A stretch of DNA of 64,000 nt from Mycobacterium sp. (GCF_004298145.1 NZ_SCRH01000011.1:124001-188000); one strand, 5' to 3'; numbered from the stretch's first letter, positions 43,056 to 52,693 are shown. Program-made: numbers and translations. Notes: generated from the letters alone by a model not told the origin.

Positions 43056-44447
43056 ATGGATTTTGGCGCGTTACCACCAGAGATCAACTCTGGTCGGATG
43101 TACTTGGGGCCCGGTCCGGCGACTTTGCTGGCCGCCGCCGCGGGATGGGAGGTACTGGCCGCCGAGCTGGCCGATGCCGCCGGCAGCTACCAAACCGTGA
43201 TCGCCGGCCTCACCGACGAGTCCTGGTCGGGACCGGCGTCGATGTCGATGGCGGCCGCGGTCATGCCCTACATCGCGTGGATGACGGCGACCGCCGAGCA
43301 ATGTCAGCAGGCTGCCGCGCAGGCCACGGCCGCCGCGGCAGCCTTCGAAACAGCGTATGCAATGACGGTCCCACCCCCGCTGGTGGCGGCCAACCGCGCT
43401 CGGCTTCTGGCGCTGATCCAGTCCAACATCTTTGGGCAGAACACGCCGGCGATCATGGCCACCGAGGCCGAGTACAGCGAAATGTGGGCACAAGACGCGA
43501 CCGCGATGTACAGCTATGCCGCCGGTTCAGCGTCAGCCACGGCGCTTTCGCCCGTGCCGTCGCCGCCGCCGCAATCGGCCAATCCGACCGCCGTCGCCGG
43601 CCACCTCGGCGCCGTCTCCCACGCAGTAGCCCAGTCCGGCAGCACCGCGCACGCAACGGCGACGCAGTGGGCCTCCTCACTGCCGCAAAGCCTGCAGGGC
43701 CTTTCGACGCCCGGCTCGCAGTCGGGCACCGGTCTGTCGCAGGCGGCGATGGGCACGGGGGCCTCGCTGGGATCGTCGGGGGCCAGCGCCCCGCTCAGCG
43801 CGCTGTCGGGTCTGACCAACGCCTCCGGCAAGGGTGCGACAAAGAGTGCGAGCACCGGCGCGGGCGCCGCGACGGGACTGGCCTCGACGCTCGCCGCCGC
43901 ACCTGCACTGAACGGTGGTGCGGCAGGCCTCGCCGGTGAGGTGGCCGGGTACGGAGCCGACGGCGCCGGCCTGCTCGCCGACGGCGGTGGCATCGGCATA
44001 GACCTCTACGGCCTGGAACTGGATTACCAGGGACTCGGTCTGGACTACCAGGGATTGGCACTGGACTACGCGGGCGCCGGGTCCATTTTGGGGGCCGAGG
44101 GCGCCGGCGGTATGCAAGGCATCAGTGGTCTCGGTGCCGCAGCGGGTCTGGAAAACCTCCCGCCGCTCGGGGGGCTGGGTCACGGTGCCGCGGCGGGCAT
44201 CGGACAGGCCGACGCACTCGGTACCCTGTCCGTGCCCCCGAGTTGGGCCGGCACCGTTTCGTCGGTCGCGCCGCTGCAGGCTCTCCACTCCAGCACCATG
44301 CCGGGCGGATGGGCTGCAGCGCCGGCCCCCGGCCCCACCGTGTCCAAGCTGCCGCTGGGCGGCATGGTCGGGCGCGAGTCCGAAGGCGCGGTTCAGCGCG
44401 TCGGCTTGCGCGTCTCGCTCATTCCACATTCGCCGGTAGCCGGATGA
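43056..44447 (+). CDS. PPE family protein, SVP subfamily
   Basis: 463 residues. The N-terminal ~175-residue PPE domain begins [16 protein letters not shown] and contains the WxG turn (ESWSGP). The C-terminal part is Gly/Ala/Ser-rich with a short repeat ([20 protein letters not shown], ~325-345). The SVP signature appears as [10 protein letters not shown] near residue 390. PPE proteins are exported by type VII systems, normally with a PE partner; none is adjacent. The start codon MDFGALPPE is fixed by homology and an AGGGA site. The stop overlaps the next gene (ATGA). Confidence 0.93.
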   Translation: MDFGALPPEINSGRMYLGPGPATLLAAAAGWEVLAAELADAAGSYQTVIAGLTDESWSGPASMSMAAAVMPYIAWMTATAEQCQQAAAQATAAAAAFETAYAMTVPPPLVAANRARLLALIQSNIFGQNTPAIMATEAEYSEMWAQDATAMYSYAAGSASATALSPVPSPPPQSANPTAVAGHLGAVSHAVAQSGSTAHATATQWASSLPQSLQGLSTPGSQSGTGLSQAAMGTGASLGSSGASAPLSALSGLTNASGKGATKSASTGAGAATGLASTLAAAPALNGGAAGLAGEVAGYGADGAGLLADGGGIGIDLYGLELDYQGLGLDYQGLALDYAGAGSILGAEGAGGMQGISGLGAAAGLENLPPLGGLGHGAAAGIGQADALGTLSVPPSWAGTVSSVAPLQALHSSTMPGGWAAAPAPGPTVSKLPLGGMVGRESEGAVQRVGLRVSLIPHSPVAG

Positions 44448-44752
44448 CCCCGCCGGAGCCGCATCGGTCCAGGCGCAGGCCGCTGGGCCGAAAGCCGCTG
44501 GCCTTCCTCATAAAAACCCTGATATGCGCCGCCTTCATCGCGGTGGTCTGGGCCCCAAGGCCGGCGCCGGCCGGCGCCGATCCGAATCCGGGTGGCGGTG
44601 ATCCCAATCCGTTCGGCGGCCTCAGCTGCAGCTGCGCACAGACCGCCGGCCCGGGCCAGAGGCAACAGATCAGCAATGGAATACACCAGGGGCTTTCGGC
44701 GGGGCAACGGGGACCGAACCTCGCTACGTCGCCAAGAAAGCCACCGCCCTGA
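44444..44752 (+). CDS. Small exported protein coupled to the PPE gene
   Basis: 102 residues. Basic N-terminus ([10 protein letters not shown]) followed by a hydrophobic core and a cleavage-like APAGA-D site around residue 45, then [19 protein letters not shown] and a polar tail. The double-Arg element could make it a Tat substrate. The ATG overlaps the PPE stop by 4 bp, so the two are cotranslated. The DPNP/SCSC motif is shared by short mycobacterial secreted proteins of unknown function. Confidence 0.75.
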   Translation: MTPPEPHRSRRRPLGRKPLAFLIKTLICAAFIAVVWAPRPAPAGADPNPGGGDPNPFGGLSCSCAQTAGPGQRQQISNGIHQGLSAGQRGPNLATSPRKPPP

Positions 44753-44884
44753 CCCACCGCTTTCCATCGACACGGGGCGCCGCCGGGTGGTGCGCAAACG
44801 CGCCTCCCGCAGCGGTCGGCGCGACGGCCGAAGCCGGCGAGACCGAACCCATCCGATCTGCAGACTGACGTAGAGGAGCACGTG

Positions 44885-45370
44885 ATGCCCGACCGGGTGT
44901 TATCCGCCGAACTCATGCGGCAACACCGCGAAATAGGCACTGCGATCGAATGTTTCATCGAGGAACTCGATGGCGGCAACCGGCAACCCGAGCTATTGAG
45001 GGCAACGATGGATGCGCTGCGTCGGCATATCTACATCGAGGAGATCTTCCTGTTCCCACCGATCCGGAAGGCCGGAATAATGATGCCTGTGTTCGTGATG
45101 ATGCGTGAACACGGTGAGCTGTGGCGGACGCTGGAAACCCTGACGCGGCTGCTTGCTGATGGAACGGGCAGCCTGCGGCTTGAGGACACTTGCGATCAGC
45201 TGCTGGGCCAGCTTCACAAGCACAACTTCAAAGAGGAGCCGGTCGTCTATCTGCACGCCGACTACGATTTACCGGCGCCAACGAGCGCGCAGCTGACCCG
45301 GTTCGTCGCTACGGGCCGCATACCCGATGGATGGGTGTGCCAGCAGGCAGGCACGAAACACGAACGGTAA
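44885..45370 (+). CDS. Hemerythrin HHE-domain protein
   Basis: 161 residues, four-helix bundle. Likely di-iron ligands: His in MRQHREIG, HIYIEEIFLF (His and Glu), MMREHGELWR, and KHNFKEE..YLH near the end. Hemerythrin-like proteins bind O2 or NO or serve iron handling. AGAGGAG precedes the ATG at 44885 (a GTG 3 bp upstream is also possible). It lies ahead of the NO reductase operon, which fits NO or oxygen binding; it has no visible copy of the shared palindrome at its own start. Confidence 0.9.
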   Translation: MPDRVLSAELMRQHREIGTAIECFIEELDGGNRQPELLRATMDALRRHIYIEEIFLFPPIRKAGIMMPVFVMMREHGELWRTLETLTRLLADGTGSLRLEDTCDQLLGQLHKHNFKEEPVVYLHADYDLPAPTSAQLTRFVATGRIPDGWVCQQAGTKHER

Positions 45371-45893
45371 TAAGATGTTTGAGGATTGTCTATCGATTCC
45401 TCACGGCCCCAACGTGTCTCGCGGCCATCCCCTAGCGCGTGAGCCCGATCGCGCACCCGCTGAGCACGCCGGCCCTCGGTTAGGCATGTTCGTCGTGAAA
45501 AGTAGACCACGGCAGTGGTTAAGTAACTGAATTCCGTTCATGGCGCACAATGTCCACGGGATAAGTACCGTCAGTGAAAAGGCGATCCCTCATTCCCTGA
45601 CCCGATGAGGTTCGTCACATTCGTCATTGTGATATGTGCGACCGGCCAGGACGCCGGGCGCAGATGTCGCGGGCGGATCGCGATGGATGAATCCCCTGAT
45701 GGCCGAGCGAGATTGGCCACCAACCCTCCGAAGGCGCCTAGGCGGCAGAGCGACAACGCCAGATCCAAGCCGGGTCGTCAGGCGTCCCAGCCCCAAGGCG
45801 TGATAGAGCTCATAGTGAATTTCTACAATCGCCATTGTGTAATTACCCGAACACGTATCCCGCCTTCATCCAGCCCGAGGAGCGCACCGGCAC
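45371..45893. other. Regulatory region before norB
   Basis: About 523 bp. No credible gene; a minus-strand 81-residue frame (45590-45835) starts inside the operator and shows no motif. The last 75 bp hold the shared palindrome and the norB promoter. Confidence 0.55.
45819..45844. promoter_or_regulatory. Shared palindrome, norB copy
   Basis: Core ACAAT-CGCC-ATTGT is a perfect 5-bp dyad; flanks AATTTCT and GTAATT extend it. In the common form the site reads TACAA, six bases starting TCG, TTGTG. It lies 50 bp before the norB ATG. A possible -10 (TAATTA) overlaps its right flank. Confidence 0.72.
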
Positions 45894-48218
45894 ATGGCAA
45901 TCCGATCAGCACCGTCACGACCAGCAACGCCGGGAACCTCCACGTCGTTGATCGGCAAGGGCTGGGCTCAGGGCGTGGCCCTGGTGATGATCTTTGGGTT
46001 CCTGGTGATGGGTATTCTTGCGTACCGGACCTACACCGACTCAATGCCGTTGCCGGCCAAGGTGGTTAGCGAGTCGGGTGAGGTGCTGTTCACCGGTGCT
46101 CAGATCACCCGCGGCCAAGAGATTTATCAGTCACGTGGCCTCATGCAGTACGGGTCGGTGCTCGGGCACGGCGCCTACCTCGGACCGGATTACACCGCGG
46201 AATATCTGCGCATGTCCACCGACGACGTCGCCGCGCAGTGGCGGGCGCAGGGGATGGCCGATTCAAAAGAACGGGTGGTGGCCGAGTTTCGCACCAACCG
46301 TTACAACGCCGGCAGCAAGGCGTTGGTGTTCACCGATAAGCAGGCGGCCGCGTTCGACCACATCCGGCAGCATTACGCGGATTACTTCGGCGAGAACTCC
46401 ACCAAGTACGGACTATTGCCGCGCATGATCACCAGCAAGGCCGATATCCATGACCTCACTGCGTTTTTCGCGTGGACGGCGTGGGCGTCGGCGGCCGAGC
46501 GGCCGGGGCACAACTACAGCTACACCAACAACTGGCCCGCCGAGCCGCGGGTCGACAACGGGCCGACGGCCTCGATCGTGGTGTGGTCGGTGCTGTCGCT
46601 GGTCACGTTGCTGGCCGGGACCGGAATCATGTTCGCCGTTTACGGGCGGTGGAGCCAAAAAATCGGCTGGCACAGCGCCGAAGCATCCACCTTGTCGTTC
46701 CGCCAGCCCGGCGAGGTGGGACTGACCCCATCGCAGCGCGCCGCGATCTGGATCTTCGCGACCGTATCGGTGCTGTTTTTGGCGCAAACCCTGATGGGTG
46801 GTGCGGTCGAGCACTACCGCGCTGACCTGTCGGCGTTTTACGGGCTGGATCTGGCCAAGCTGTTGCCTTACAACCTTGCCCGCACCTGGCATGTGCAACT
46901 GTCGCTGTTTTGGACAGCGGCCGCGTTCCTGGCAGGGGGAATCTTCCTGGTGCCCTTCATCAGCCGCCGGGAGCCACGTCGGCAGAGCTGGCTGGTGTAC
47001 GGACTGCTCGGCGCGCTTGTCCTGGTGGTGGGCGGCTCACTGATCTGCGAGGCGCTCTCGATCTACGGGGTGATCCCCCCGGGTGGCTTGTTCTCCCAGC
47101 AGTGGGAATTCCTCGACCTGCCGCGGTTGTGGCAGATCCTGTTGACAGTCGGCCTGTTCTTGTGGATCGCGATCATTTGGCGCGGCCTGCGCGGGAAGCT
47201 CAAAGGCACGTCGAAGATGAACCTGCCGTGGCTGTTTTTCTTCACCGGGCTGGCGATCCCCGCCTTCTACGCCGTCGGCCTGTTGGCCGGTCACGACACC
47301 CACTACTCGGTCGCAGACTTCTGGCGGTTCTGGGTGGTTCACCTGTGGGTGGAAGACTTCCTCGAGCTGTTCACCACCGTCATGGTGGCCTACATCTTCG
47401 TCCTGCTCGGGGTGGTGCGCGAACGGATCGCGCTCGGTGTGATCTTCCTCGACATCATCTTGTACTCCGCCGGCGGTGTGATCGGCACCATGCATCACCT
47501 GTATTTCTCCGGAACCCCGGTGGAGCACATGGCACTGGGCGCGTTCTTCTCAGCCGCCGAAGTGATCCCGCTGACCTTCCTGACCGTCGAGGCATGGGCC
47601 TTCCTACAGCTGGGGTCTCGTCAACAAAGCCACGAAACTCCGTTCCCGCACCGCTGGGCGGTCATGTTCCTGGTGGCAGTCGGGTTCTGGAACTTCTTGG
47701 GGGCAGGCATCTTCGGGTTCCTGATCAACCTGCCCATCGTCTCCTACTACCAGATCGGCACCGCGCTGACGGCCAACCACGCCCACGGAGCGATGATGGG
47801 TGTATACGGCATGCTCGCCGTCGGGCTGGCGATGTTCGCCTTCCGGTACGCGATCCCCACCGCCAAGTGGCCGGAGAAATGGGCGCGAGTGTCCTTCTGG
47901 TGCATGAACATCGGGCTGGCCTGGATGGTGTTCGCCACCCTGCTGCCGCTAGGGGTTTTGCAGCTGTACCACTCGGTGAGCACGGGGTATTTCGAGGCGC
48001 GTTCGCTGGGCTACATCACCCGCCCCGGGAACTCGCTGATCGAATGGCTGCGACTGCCCGGCGATTTTGTCTTCATCCTCGGCGGCGTCTTGCCGTTCGT
48101 CTGGATCGCGTGGACAGCGATACGCAACGTCCGCCGCGCGCCGGCCAGCGACGAACTGCACGAACACCCGCTCTACACCGAACTCGACCCCATGCCCGCG
48201 GCATCGCAGAAAGGCTGA
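45894..48218 (+). CDS. norB: Quinol-dependent nitric oxide reductase
   Basis: 774 residues, single-subunit qNOR. The extra N-terminal domain (RGQEIYQSRGLMQYGSVLGHGAYLGPDY) replaces the cytochrome c subunit. Haem-copper-type core: WHVQLSLFW (haem His), HLWVEDFLE (FeB His and Glu), MHHLYFSG (two FeB His), and NHAHGAMMGVYG (two haem His). About 14 membrane helices. It reduces 2 NO to N2O with quinol electrons, detoxifying NO. First gene of norB-48221-48844; followed after 2 bp by the next gene. Confidence 0.96.
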   Translation: MAIRSAPSRPATPGTSTSLIGKGWAQGVALVMIFGFLVMGILAYRTYTDSMPLPAKVVSESGEVLFTGAQITRGQEIYQSRGLMQYGSVLGHGAYLGPDYTAEYLRMSTDDVAAQWRAQGMADSKERVVAEFRTNRYNAGSKALVFTDKQAAAFDHIRQHYADYFGENSTKYGLLPRMITSKADIHDLTAFFAWTAWASAAERPGHNYSYTNNWPAEPRVDNGPTASIVVWSVLSLVTLLAGTGIMFAVYGRWSQKIGWHSAEASTLSFRQPGEVGLTPSQRAAIWIFATVSVLFLAQTLMGGAVEHYRADLSAFYGLDLAKLLPYNLARTWHVQLSLFWTAAAFLAGGIFLVPFISRREPRRQSWLVYGLLGALVLVVGGSLICEALSIYGVIPPGGLFSQQWEFLDLPRLWQILLTVGLFLWIAIIWRGLRGKLKGTSKMNLPWLFFFTGLAIPAFYAVGLLAGHDTHYSVADFWRFWVVHLWVEDFLELFTTVMVAYIFVLLGVVRERIALGVIFLDIILYSAGGVIGTMHHLYFSGTPVEHMALGAFFSAAEVIPLTFLTVEAWAFLQLGSRQQSHETPFPHRWAVMFLVAVGFWNFLGAGIFGFLINLPIVSYYQIGTALTANHAHGAMMGVYGMLAVGLAMFAFRYAIPTAKWPEKWARVSFWCMNIGLAWMVFATLLPLGVLQLYHSVSTGYFEARSLGYITRPGNSLIEWLRLPGDFVFILGGVLPFVWIAWTAIRNVRRAPASDELHEHPLYTELDPMPAASQKG

Positions 48219-48220
48219 CG

Positions 48221-48847
48221 GTGACATCCCCTACCGCCGCGGCATGGCTGGTTGCCGGGTACGCACTGGCATTGGTGGCCACCGCCTGGGGGGTCGACGT
48301 GATGGCGCGGCGCGTGTCGCAGCGCGCTGCGCAGTGGCGTAGCGGCCAATTCCGTTACCACGCCGACCATGACGCGTGGGTGTGTCCCCAGGACCAGTGG
48401 CTCTGGCCGAGTTCTTTCGATCCGAAGCACCGCGTGATGCGGTATCGGGCAAAGCCCAGCGTGTGCAACAGCTGCCCGGTCAAGTCGACCTGTACGACCT
48501 CGGAGCACGGGCGCGAGATCAGCCGTGAGATCGACCCGTGGCCGCATTCCGAAGCCGGACGTTTTCACCGCGGTATCGCCTGCTGCGTGGCCGCTCTGGG
48601 GGTGGTGATGCCGCTCGTGATGCTCGCCAGGCTGCACTCCCCCGCCGATCTGTTGGTACTGATCGGCGTCATCACCGTCGTGCTGGCGGCGTCGCTGCCG
48701 CTGGCCGGTCATTTGTGGCGCACCCCATCCAACGCTCCTGAGCACCTGCCGCACCGCACGGGCATGGAAGACCAGGTGGCCCTGGCGGTCGATCGCTATT
48801 CGACCCGCTGGGGCGCAAGCCGATCGGAGAAGGACACAGCATCGTGA
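48221..48847 (+). CDS. Membrane protein with transposase-like cysteine motif, norB operon
   Basis: 208 residues. N-terminal helix (~8-25), then a soluble segment FRYHADHDAWVCPQDQW, YRAKPSVCNSCPVKSTCT and GREISREID, then two helices (~120-165) and a tail. The spacing C-x25~30-CxxCxxxxC with Y-A before it closely resembles the C-terminal metal-binding motif of IS1182-type DDE transposases, but no catalytic DDE region exists, so this looks like a domesticated zinc- or Fe-S-binding module. GTG start 3 bp after norB; stop overlaps the SPFH gene (GTGA). A role in NOR assembly or redox sensing is inference. Confidence 0.8.
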   Translation: MTSPTAAAWLVAGYALALVATAWGVDVMARRVSQRAAQWRSGQFRYHADHDAWVCPQDQWLWPSSFDPKHRVMRYRAKPSVCNSCPVKSTCTTSEHGREISREIDPWPHSEAGRFHRGIACCVAALGVVMPLVMLARLHSPADLLVLIGVITVVLAASLPLAGHLWRTPSNAPEHLPHRTGMEDQVALAVDRYSTRWGASRSEKDTAS

Positions 48848-49650
48848 GCGCGCTGCTGGTTGCCGTCGGGGTGACGATATCGGTGCTGCTGGTTGTGCTG
48901 GCACTGGCCTCGCTGGCCGTGGTGCGCGAGTACGAGCGTGGCGTGGTGTTCCGGATGGGCCGTGCCCGCCCGTTGTATCAGCCTGGGCTGCGGTGTTTGA
49001 TTCCGCTGGCAGACAAGATGATCCGGGTTGATCAGCGGGTGGTGACGTTGACTATCCCGCCGCAAGAGGTGATCACACGTGACAACGTGCCCGCCCGGGT
49101 CAACGCAGTGGTGATGTTCCAGGTGGTCGAGCCCCTCAAAGCGATTCTCGCCGTGGAGAACTACGCGGTGGCCACCTCACAGATCGCACAAACCACATTG
49201 CGCTCGCTGCTGGGCCGCGCCGACCTGGATACCCTGCTGGCCCAACGCGAAGACCTCAACAGCGACCTTCGGACCATCATCGAGGAGCAGACCCGGCCCT
49301 GGGGTATCGAAGTCCGCGTCGTGGAAATCAAGGATGTCGAGATCCCCGAATCCATGCAGCGGGCGATGGCCCGCGAAGCCGAAGCCGAACGTGAACGCCG
49401 TGCCAAGGTCATCAACGCCCGCGGTGAACTACAGGCATCCGACGAGCTACGCCAGGCCGCCGAGACGCTGTCGAAGAATCCGGCATCGCTTCAACTACGC
49501 TACCTGCAAACGCTTTTGGAGCTGGGCGCCGACCAAAACTCGACCGTGGTGTTCCCGCTGCCCGTCGACATACTCACACCGTTCCTGGAGCGCGCGCTCA
49601 CGACCCGAACGTCGGGGCGGAATCGACCCGTGTCCGAGCCACCGTCGTGA
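48844..49650 (+). CDS. SPFH/stomatin-like (slipin) membrane protein
   Basis: 268 residues. One N-terminal helix (~5-27), then the SPFH domain (REYERGVVFRMGRA, PPQEVITRDNVPARVNAVVMFQV, LRSLLGRADLDTLLAQRE) and a C-terminal coiled coil rich in Ala/Glu/Arg (ESMQRAMAREAEAERERRAKV). Slipins form oligomeric membrane scaffolds. Start overlaps the previous stop, so it is the third gene of the norB operon and may organise the NOR membrane patch. Confidence 0.92.
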   Translation: MSALLVAVGVTISVLLVVLALASLAVVREYERGVVFRMGRARPLYQPGLRCLIPLADKMIRVDQRVVTLTIPPQEVITRDNVPARVNAVVMFQVVEPLKAILAVENYAVATSQIAQTTLRSLLGRADLDTLLAQREDLNSDLRTIIEEQTRPWGIEVRVVEIKDVEIPESMQRAMAREAEAERERRAKVINARGELQASDELRQAAETLSKNPASLQLRYLQTLLELGADQNSTVVFPLPVDILTPFLERALTTRTSGRNRPVSEPPS

Positions 49651-49707
49651 CCGGCGCCTCGACACACTTTTGACGGTCGGGCCACGTCCGGCGGGTGAGG
49701 TGTTGTC

Positions 49708-50805
49708 TCACAACTCGACTCGGATCGCCCGTTCCGGGCAGCTCGCCGCACCCTCGATGGCCTTCTCCAATAGGCTGGCGTCGACGAGGGGCTTGATGAC
49801 GACGCAGTAGCCATCGGCATCGGGTTGGTATATCTCTGGCGCATGCGAGTAGCAGACGCCCCATCCCATACAGCGATTCCGGTTGACGACGACCCTTACC
49901 ATTTCGCTTTCGTCCGCAACGGTCGCGGCGAAGCGGGCGCGCACGTCATCCTGGGTGGCAGGGGTGAGTTCCCGCTTGGTGATGAGGTTCACCGCGCGAT
50001 CCACCATATGGGCGTTGGTGGCGGTCCGGAACAGCATCGGGCAATCGCCGATACCCACCCGCATACCGAGCCCGCGATTCAGTGCGTGCTCCCAAAGCTC
50101 TTGACGCCGTTCGGCGGAGCTCATCGCATACGGTACGACGACGATCTCGTGGTCGATCCACTTCGGGATGCGCGAGACCAGGAAGTCGAGTACCTCGGGG
50201 TCGGGATCGTTATAAGACACGCAACGATCGGAAAAGTACAACTTGATGTTCAATGGTTGCCGCAAGATCCCGATGCGGGCGGCCAGAATCACCCAGCGTA
50301 AGTCGACGGCATTGAAGACAGCGATGCTGGGCGCCAGGCCCAGCTTGGTGAACCGATCGAGTTCGGGCGGGTAGGACGGATGTGAGCCGTTCGCACCGTC
50401 GAAATCGACCACCTTGAACTGGTTCTCGTCTTCCAGCCACAGCACGCGTTTGACGTGTTGAGCCGGGTCGAATGGCGCGAGCAGCAGCCCGGTTCCGGCC
50501 GGTGGACGCTCGGCCAGCGCCCAGATGTGTTCGAGGCTACCGGCGTAGCCGGGATAGGCCAGCGGGTCGACGTCACGGGCCGCGGTCGCCAAGATGGTGC
50601 GAGAGACCTCGTCGTCGGCCCAGGCTTGCCGACCGTCGTCGTAGCGGGCGCGGAATTGGACGGCGGTGGCTCCGTGCTGAATGCACTCCACCACGTCGCG
50701 GGCCGTCTCTTCGGCGCCGTAGGGCACATTCGAGTTTTCGTCCTTACTGACGTCCTCGTTGACCCCGACTTCGAGGTACACCTTGCCGTCGTCGCGAAAA
50801 CTCAT
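49708..50805 (-). CDS. DUF849-like (BKACE fold) protein fused to a ferredoxin
   Basis: 365 residues. Residues ~1-295 follow the DUF849/beta-keto-acid-cleavage barrel (LEVGVNEDVSKDENSNVPY, ETARDVVECIQHGATAVQFRAR, ..GMRVGIGDCP), but the metal site His-x-His of BKACE (VHLHVR) reads VQFRAR, so the classical zinc site is missing. Residues ~300-365 are a mycobacterial-type ferredoxin: CMGWGVC, then SHAPEIY, DGYCVV and AASCPERAI. Start 50805 is preferred over 50880, which sits only 6 bp from the operator. Divergent from the PucR gene. Function unknown; the fusion implies electron transfer to the barrel. Confidence 0.82.
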   Translation of the reverse strand: MSFRDDGKVYLEVGVNEDVSKDENSNVPYGAEETARDVVECIQHGATAVQFRARYDDGRQAWADDEVSRTILATAARDVDPLAYPGYAGSLEHIWALAERPPAGTGLLLAPFDPAQHVKRVLWLEDENQFKVVDFDGANGSHPSYPPELDRFTKLGLAPSIAVFNAVDLRWVILAARIGILRQPLNIKLYFSDRCVSYNDPDPEVLDFLVSRIPKWIDHEIVVVPYAMSSAERRQELWEHALNRGLGMRVGIGDCPMLFRTATNAHMVDRAVNLITKRELTPATQDDVRARFAATVADESEMVRVVVNRNRCMGWGVCYSHAPEIYQPDADGYCVVIKPLVDASLLEKAIEGAASCPERAIRVEL

Positions 50806-51169
50806 TGCGCCGCTGCCCTTTCTTCGCACATGTCCGCGGCCCGCCGTCGGCTGAAAGTGGCCTGCGTGGTCCATGCCCACCCTATGTTTTTACAAGCGAT
50901 ATTGTGAAAAGTCTAGACGCCGTCGCGCGCGTTGACCAGAACAGGTCCAAAGGCGATCCCTGACGCGCAGGTAATGGCTTGCGCCCGTGTGGCTGACCAC
51001 CAGCGCGTCCGGACCGAAAACCTCGGTGGGCGATACCAGCCGCAGGTTCGCTCGATTGTCGGGCGGGGCGGATTCCCACTCCACAGCCAAATCACGTCGT
51101 TGCTCGTGCTCTGGGGGCAGGATACAAAGACATCTACCTCTCGTTTCTGAGCATCGTTGGAGCCGGCGC
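50806..51169. other. Divergent promoter region between DUF849 fusion and PucR gene
   Basis: About 364 bp. It contains one copy of the shared palindrome (50887-50910) 82 bp before the start of the DUF849 fusion. The remaining ~260 bp towards the PucR gene has no ORF I trust and no second palindrome. Confidence 0.6.
50887..50910. promoter_or_regulatory. Shared palindrome, DUF849-fusion copy
   Basis: Left arm TTTTTACAA, spacer GCGATA, right arm TTGTGAAAA; the arms agree at 8 of 9 positions as an inverted repeat. The spacer starts GCG as in the fdxA copy. Confidence 0.74.
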
Positions 51170-52693
51170 ATGATCACATTGGACCGCCTGATGAACGTCC
51201 TGGGTGGTTATGGCGTCCGATTGCGTTGGTCGTCGGTGCCGCGGTCGACTGAGCTGCGCAGCGTGGTCGTCCACGAGCCGCCCATCGAACGCGCGGTGGT
51301 GGGCGATGTATTGCTGGCCATCGGCGCCGGCTCGCTCGACGAAGCGGTGCGCTGGGCGGCGTCGGCGCGCGCGGTCGTGGTGGTGCTGCGCGGCGATGAG
51401 ACACCGATAACGTTTGACAGCAACACCGACGTCGGCGCGGTGATGGTCATCGATGAGACGGTGTCGTGGAGCGCGGTGGCGGCGGTGGTCTACGGCCTGG
51501 TGCTGGAGGGCCGCGAGACTGAATCCGGGCGCGGCCCAACCGATCTGTTCGCGCTCGCCGACAGTTTGGCGGACGGGATCGGCAGCGCAGTCGTCATCCA
51601 CGATCGGCTGCTGCGGGTGCTGGCGTACTCGAGGCTGCAGGAGCACGCAGACCCGGCGCGGGTCGAGACGATCCTTGGACGGCAGACGCCGGAACCACTG
51701 CGCGCGCTGTTCGATGCGCGGGGCGTACTCGCGCACCTGGCGGTCTCCGATGAGCCACTGTTTGTCGCCGAGGCCCCTGAACAGGGCCTGACCGGGCGCA
51801 TGGTGGTCGCGGTGCGATCCGGCACGGAACTGATCGGGTCGGTGTGGGTGGCCTGCCCGGCGCCGCTGGACGAGGTGGCGCGCAGCGCCCTGGCCGATGG
51901 CGCGCACACGGTGGCCCTGCATCTGCTGCGGTCGCGCGCCAGCGCGGACCTGGAGCGCCAGGTCGAATCCGAACTGGTGATCCGGTTGCTGGAGGGCGCC
52001 GCCGACGCGTCCACGGTGGCGAGCAGGCTGGGCCTGGCGCACAACGGTTTGCGCGTGATCGCGGTGCAGGCGTTCGTCGGAGCCGACCGCGATGCCGCAT
52101 TGTTGTTGGCATTCGAACGCGCCACCACGGGATTCGGCTGGTCACGGCCGGGGCGCAGCGCTTTGGCGGGCAACATCGTATACACCGTGCTCCCCGGCGA
52201 GGACGCGCTGACGGCGCGGCGCTGGGTGGCCGCTCTGCGGGCGGCCCTGCCCGCGCAGGTGACGGTGATCGCCGGAGTCAGTGGTGTGGCCGAGGTGGCA
52301 GATCTCGCCGCCGCACGCCAGGAGGCCGACGAATGCCTGGCGCTGCACGAGATGTCACCCGCCGCCGCGCCTCCGGCCTACGACGAGTCGTGGGACGACA
52401 TCCTGCTGCAGCGGCTGCGTGCCGCGGCGCGGTCAGGGCGCGCGCCGACCCGCGGGCCGGTGGCCGAACTGCGCCGCCATGACCACGCCAACGGCACCGA
52501 CTACGTGCCCACGCTACGGGCATGGCTGGAGGCCCAGGGCGACCCGGCCGAGGCCGGCGAACGTCTGGGGGTGCACGAAAACACCGTGCGTTACCGGCTG
52601 CGCAAAATGGCCGAGATCACCAACCTGTCATTGGACGACGCCAGAAAGCGACTGGCCATGATGATCGAGCTCGCCGCCACCGACACCGATTGA
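51170..52693 (+). CDS. PucR-family transcriptional regulator
   Basis: 507 residues. N-terminal purine-catabolism-type sensory domain (~1-120), a GAF-like middle, a GGDEF-related segment, and the PucR C-terminal helix-turn-helix (GDPAEAGERLGVHENTVRYRLRKMAEI, ~460-485). Such regulators are usually activators of neighbouring catabolic genes responding to small metabolites. It is divergent from the DUF849 fusion, the most likely target. The ATG follows a stop-rich stretch; no strong ribosome site. Confidence 0.9.
   Translation: MITLDRLMNVLGGYGVRLRWSSVPRSTELRSVVVHEPPIERAVVGDVLLAIGAGSLDEAVRWAASARAVVVVLRGDETPITFDSNTDVGAVMVIDETVSWSAVAAVVYGLVLEGRETESGRGPTDLFALADSLADGIGSAVVIHDRLLRVLAYSRLQEHADPARVETILGRQTPEPLRALFDARGVLAHLAVSDEPLFVAEAPEQGLTGRMVVAVRSGTELIGSVWVACPAPLDEVARSALADGAHTVALHLLRSRASADLERQVESELVIRLLEGAADASTVASRLGLAHNGLRVIAVQAFVGADRDAALLLAFERATTGFGWSRPGRSALAGNIVYTVLPGEDALTARRWVAALRAALPAQVTVIAGVSGVAEVADLAAARQEADECLALHEMSPAAAPPAYDESWDDILLQRLRAAARSGRAPTRGPVAELRRHDHANGTDYVPTLRAWLEAQGDPAEAGERLGVHENTVRYRLRKMAEITNLSLDDARKRLAMMIELAATDTD

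Noticed and set aside
45590..45835. 81-residue minus-strand frame before norB
   Set aside because: Starts inside the palindrome, no ribosome site, composition typical of chance frames.
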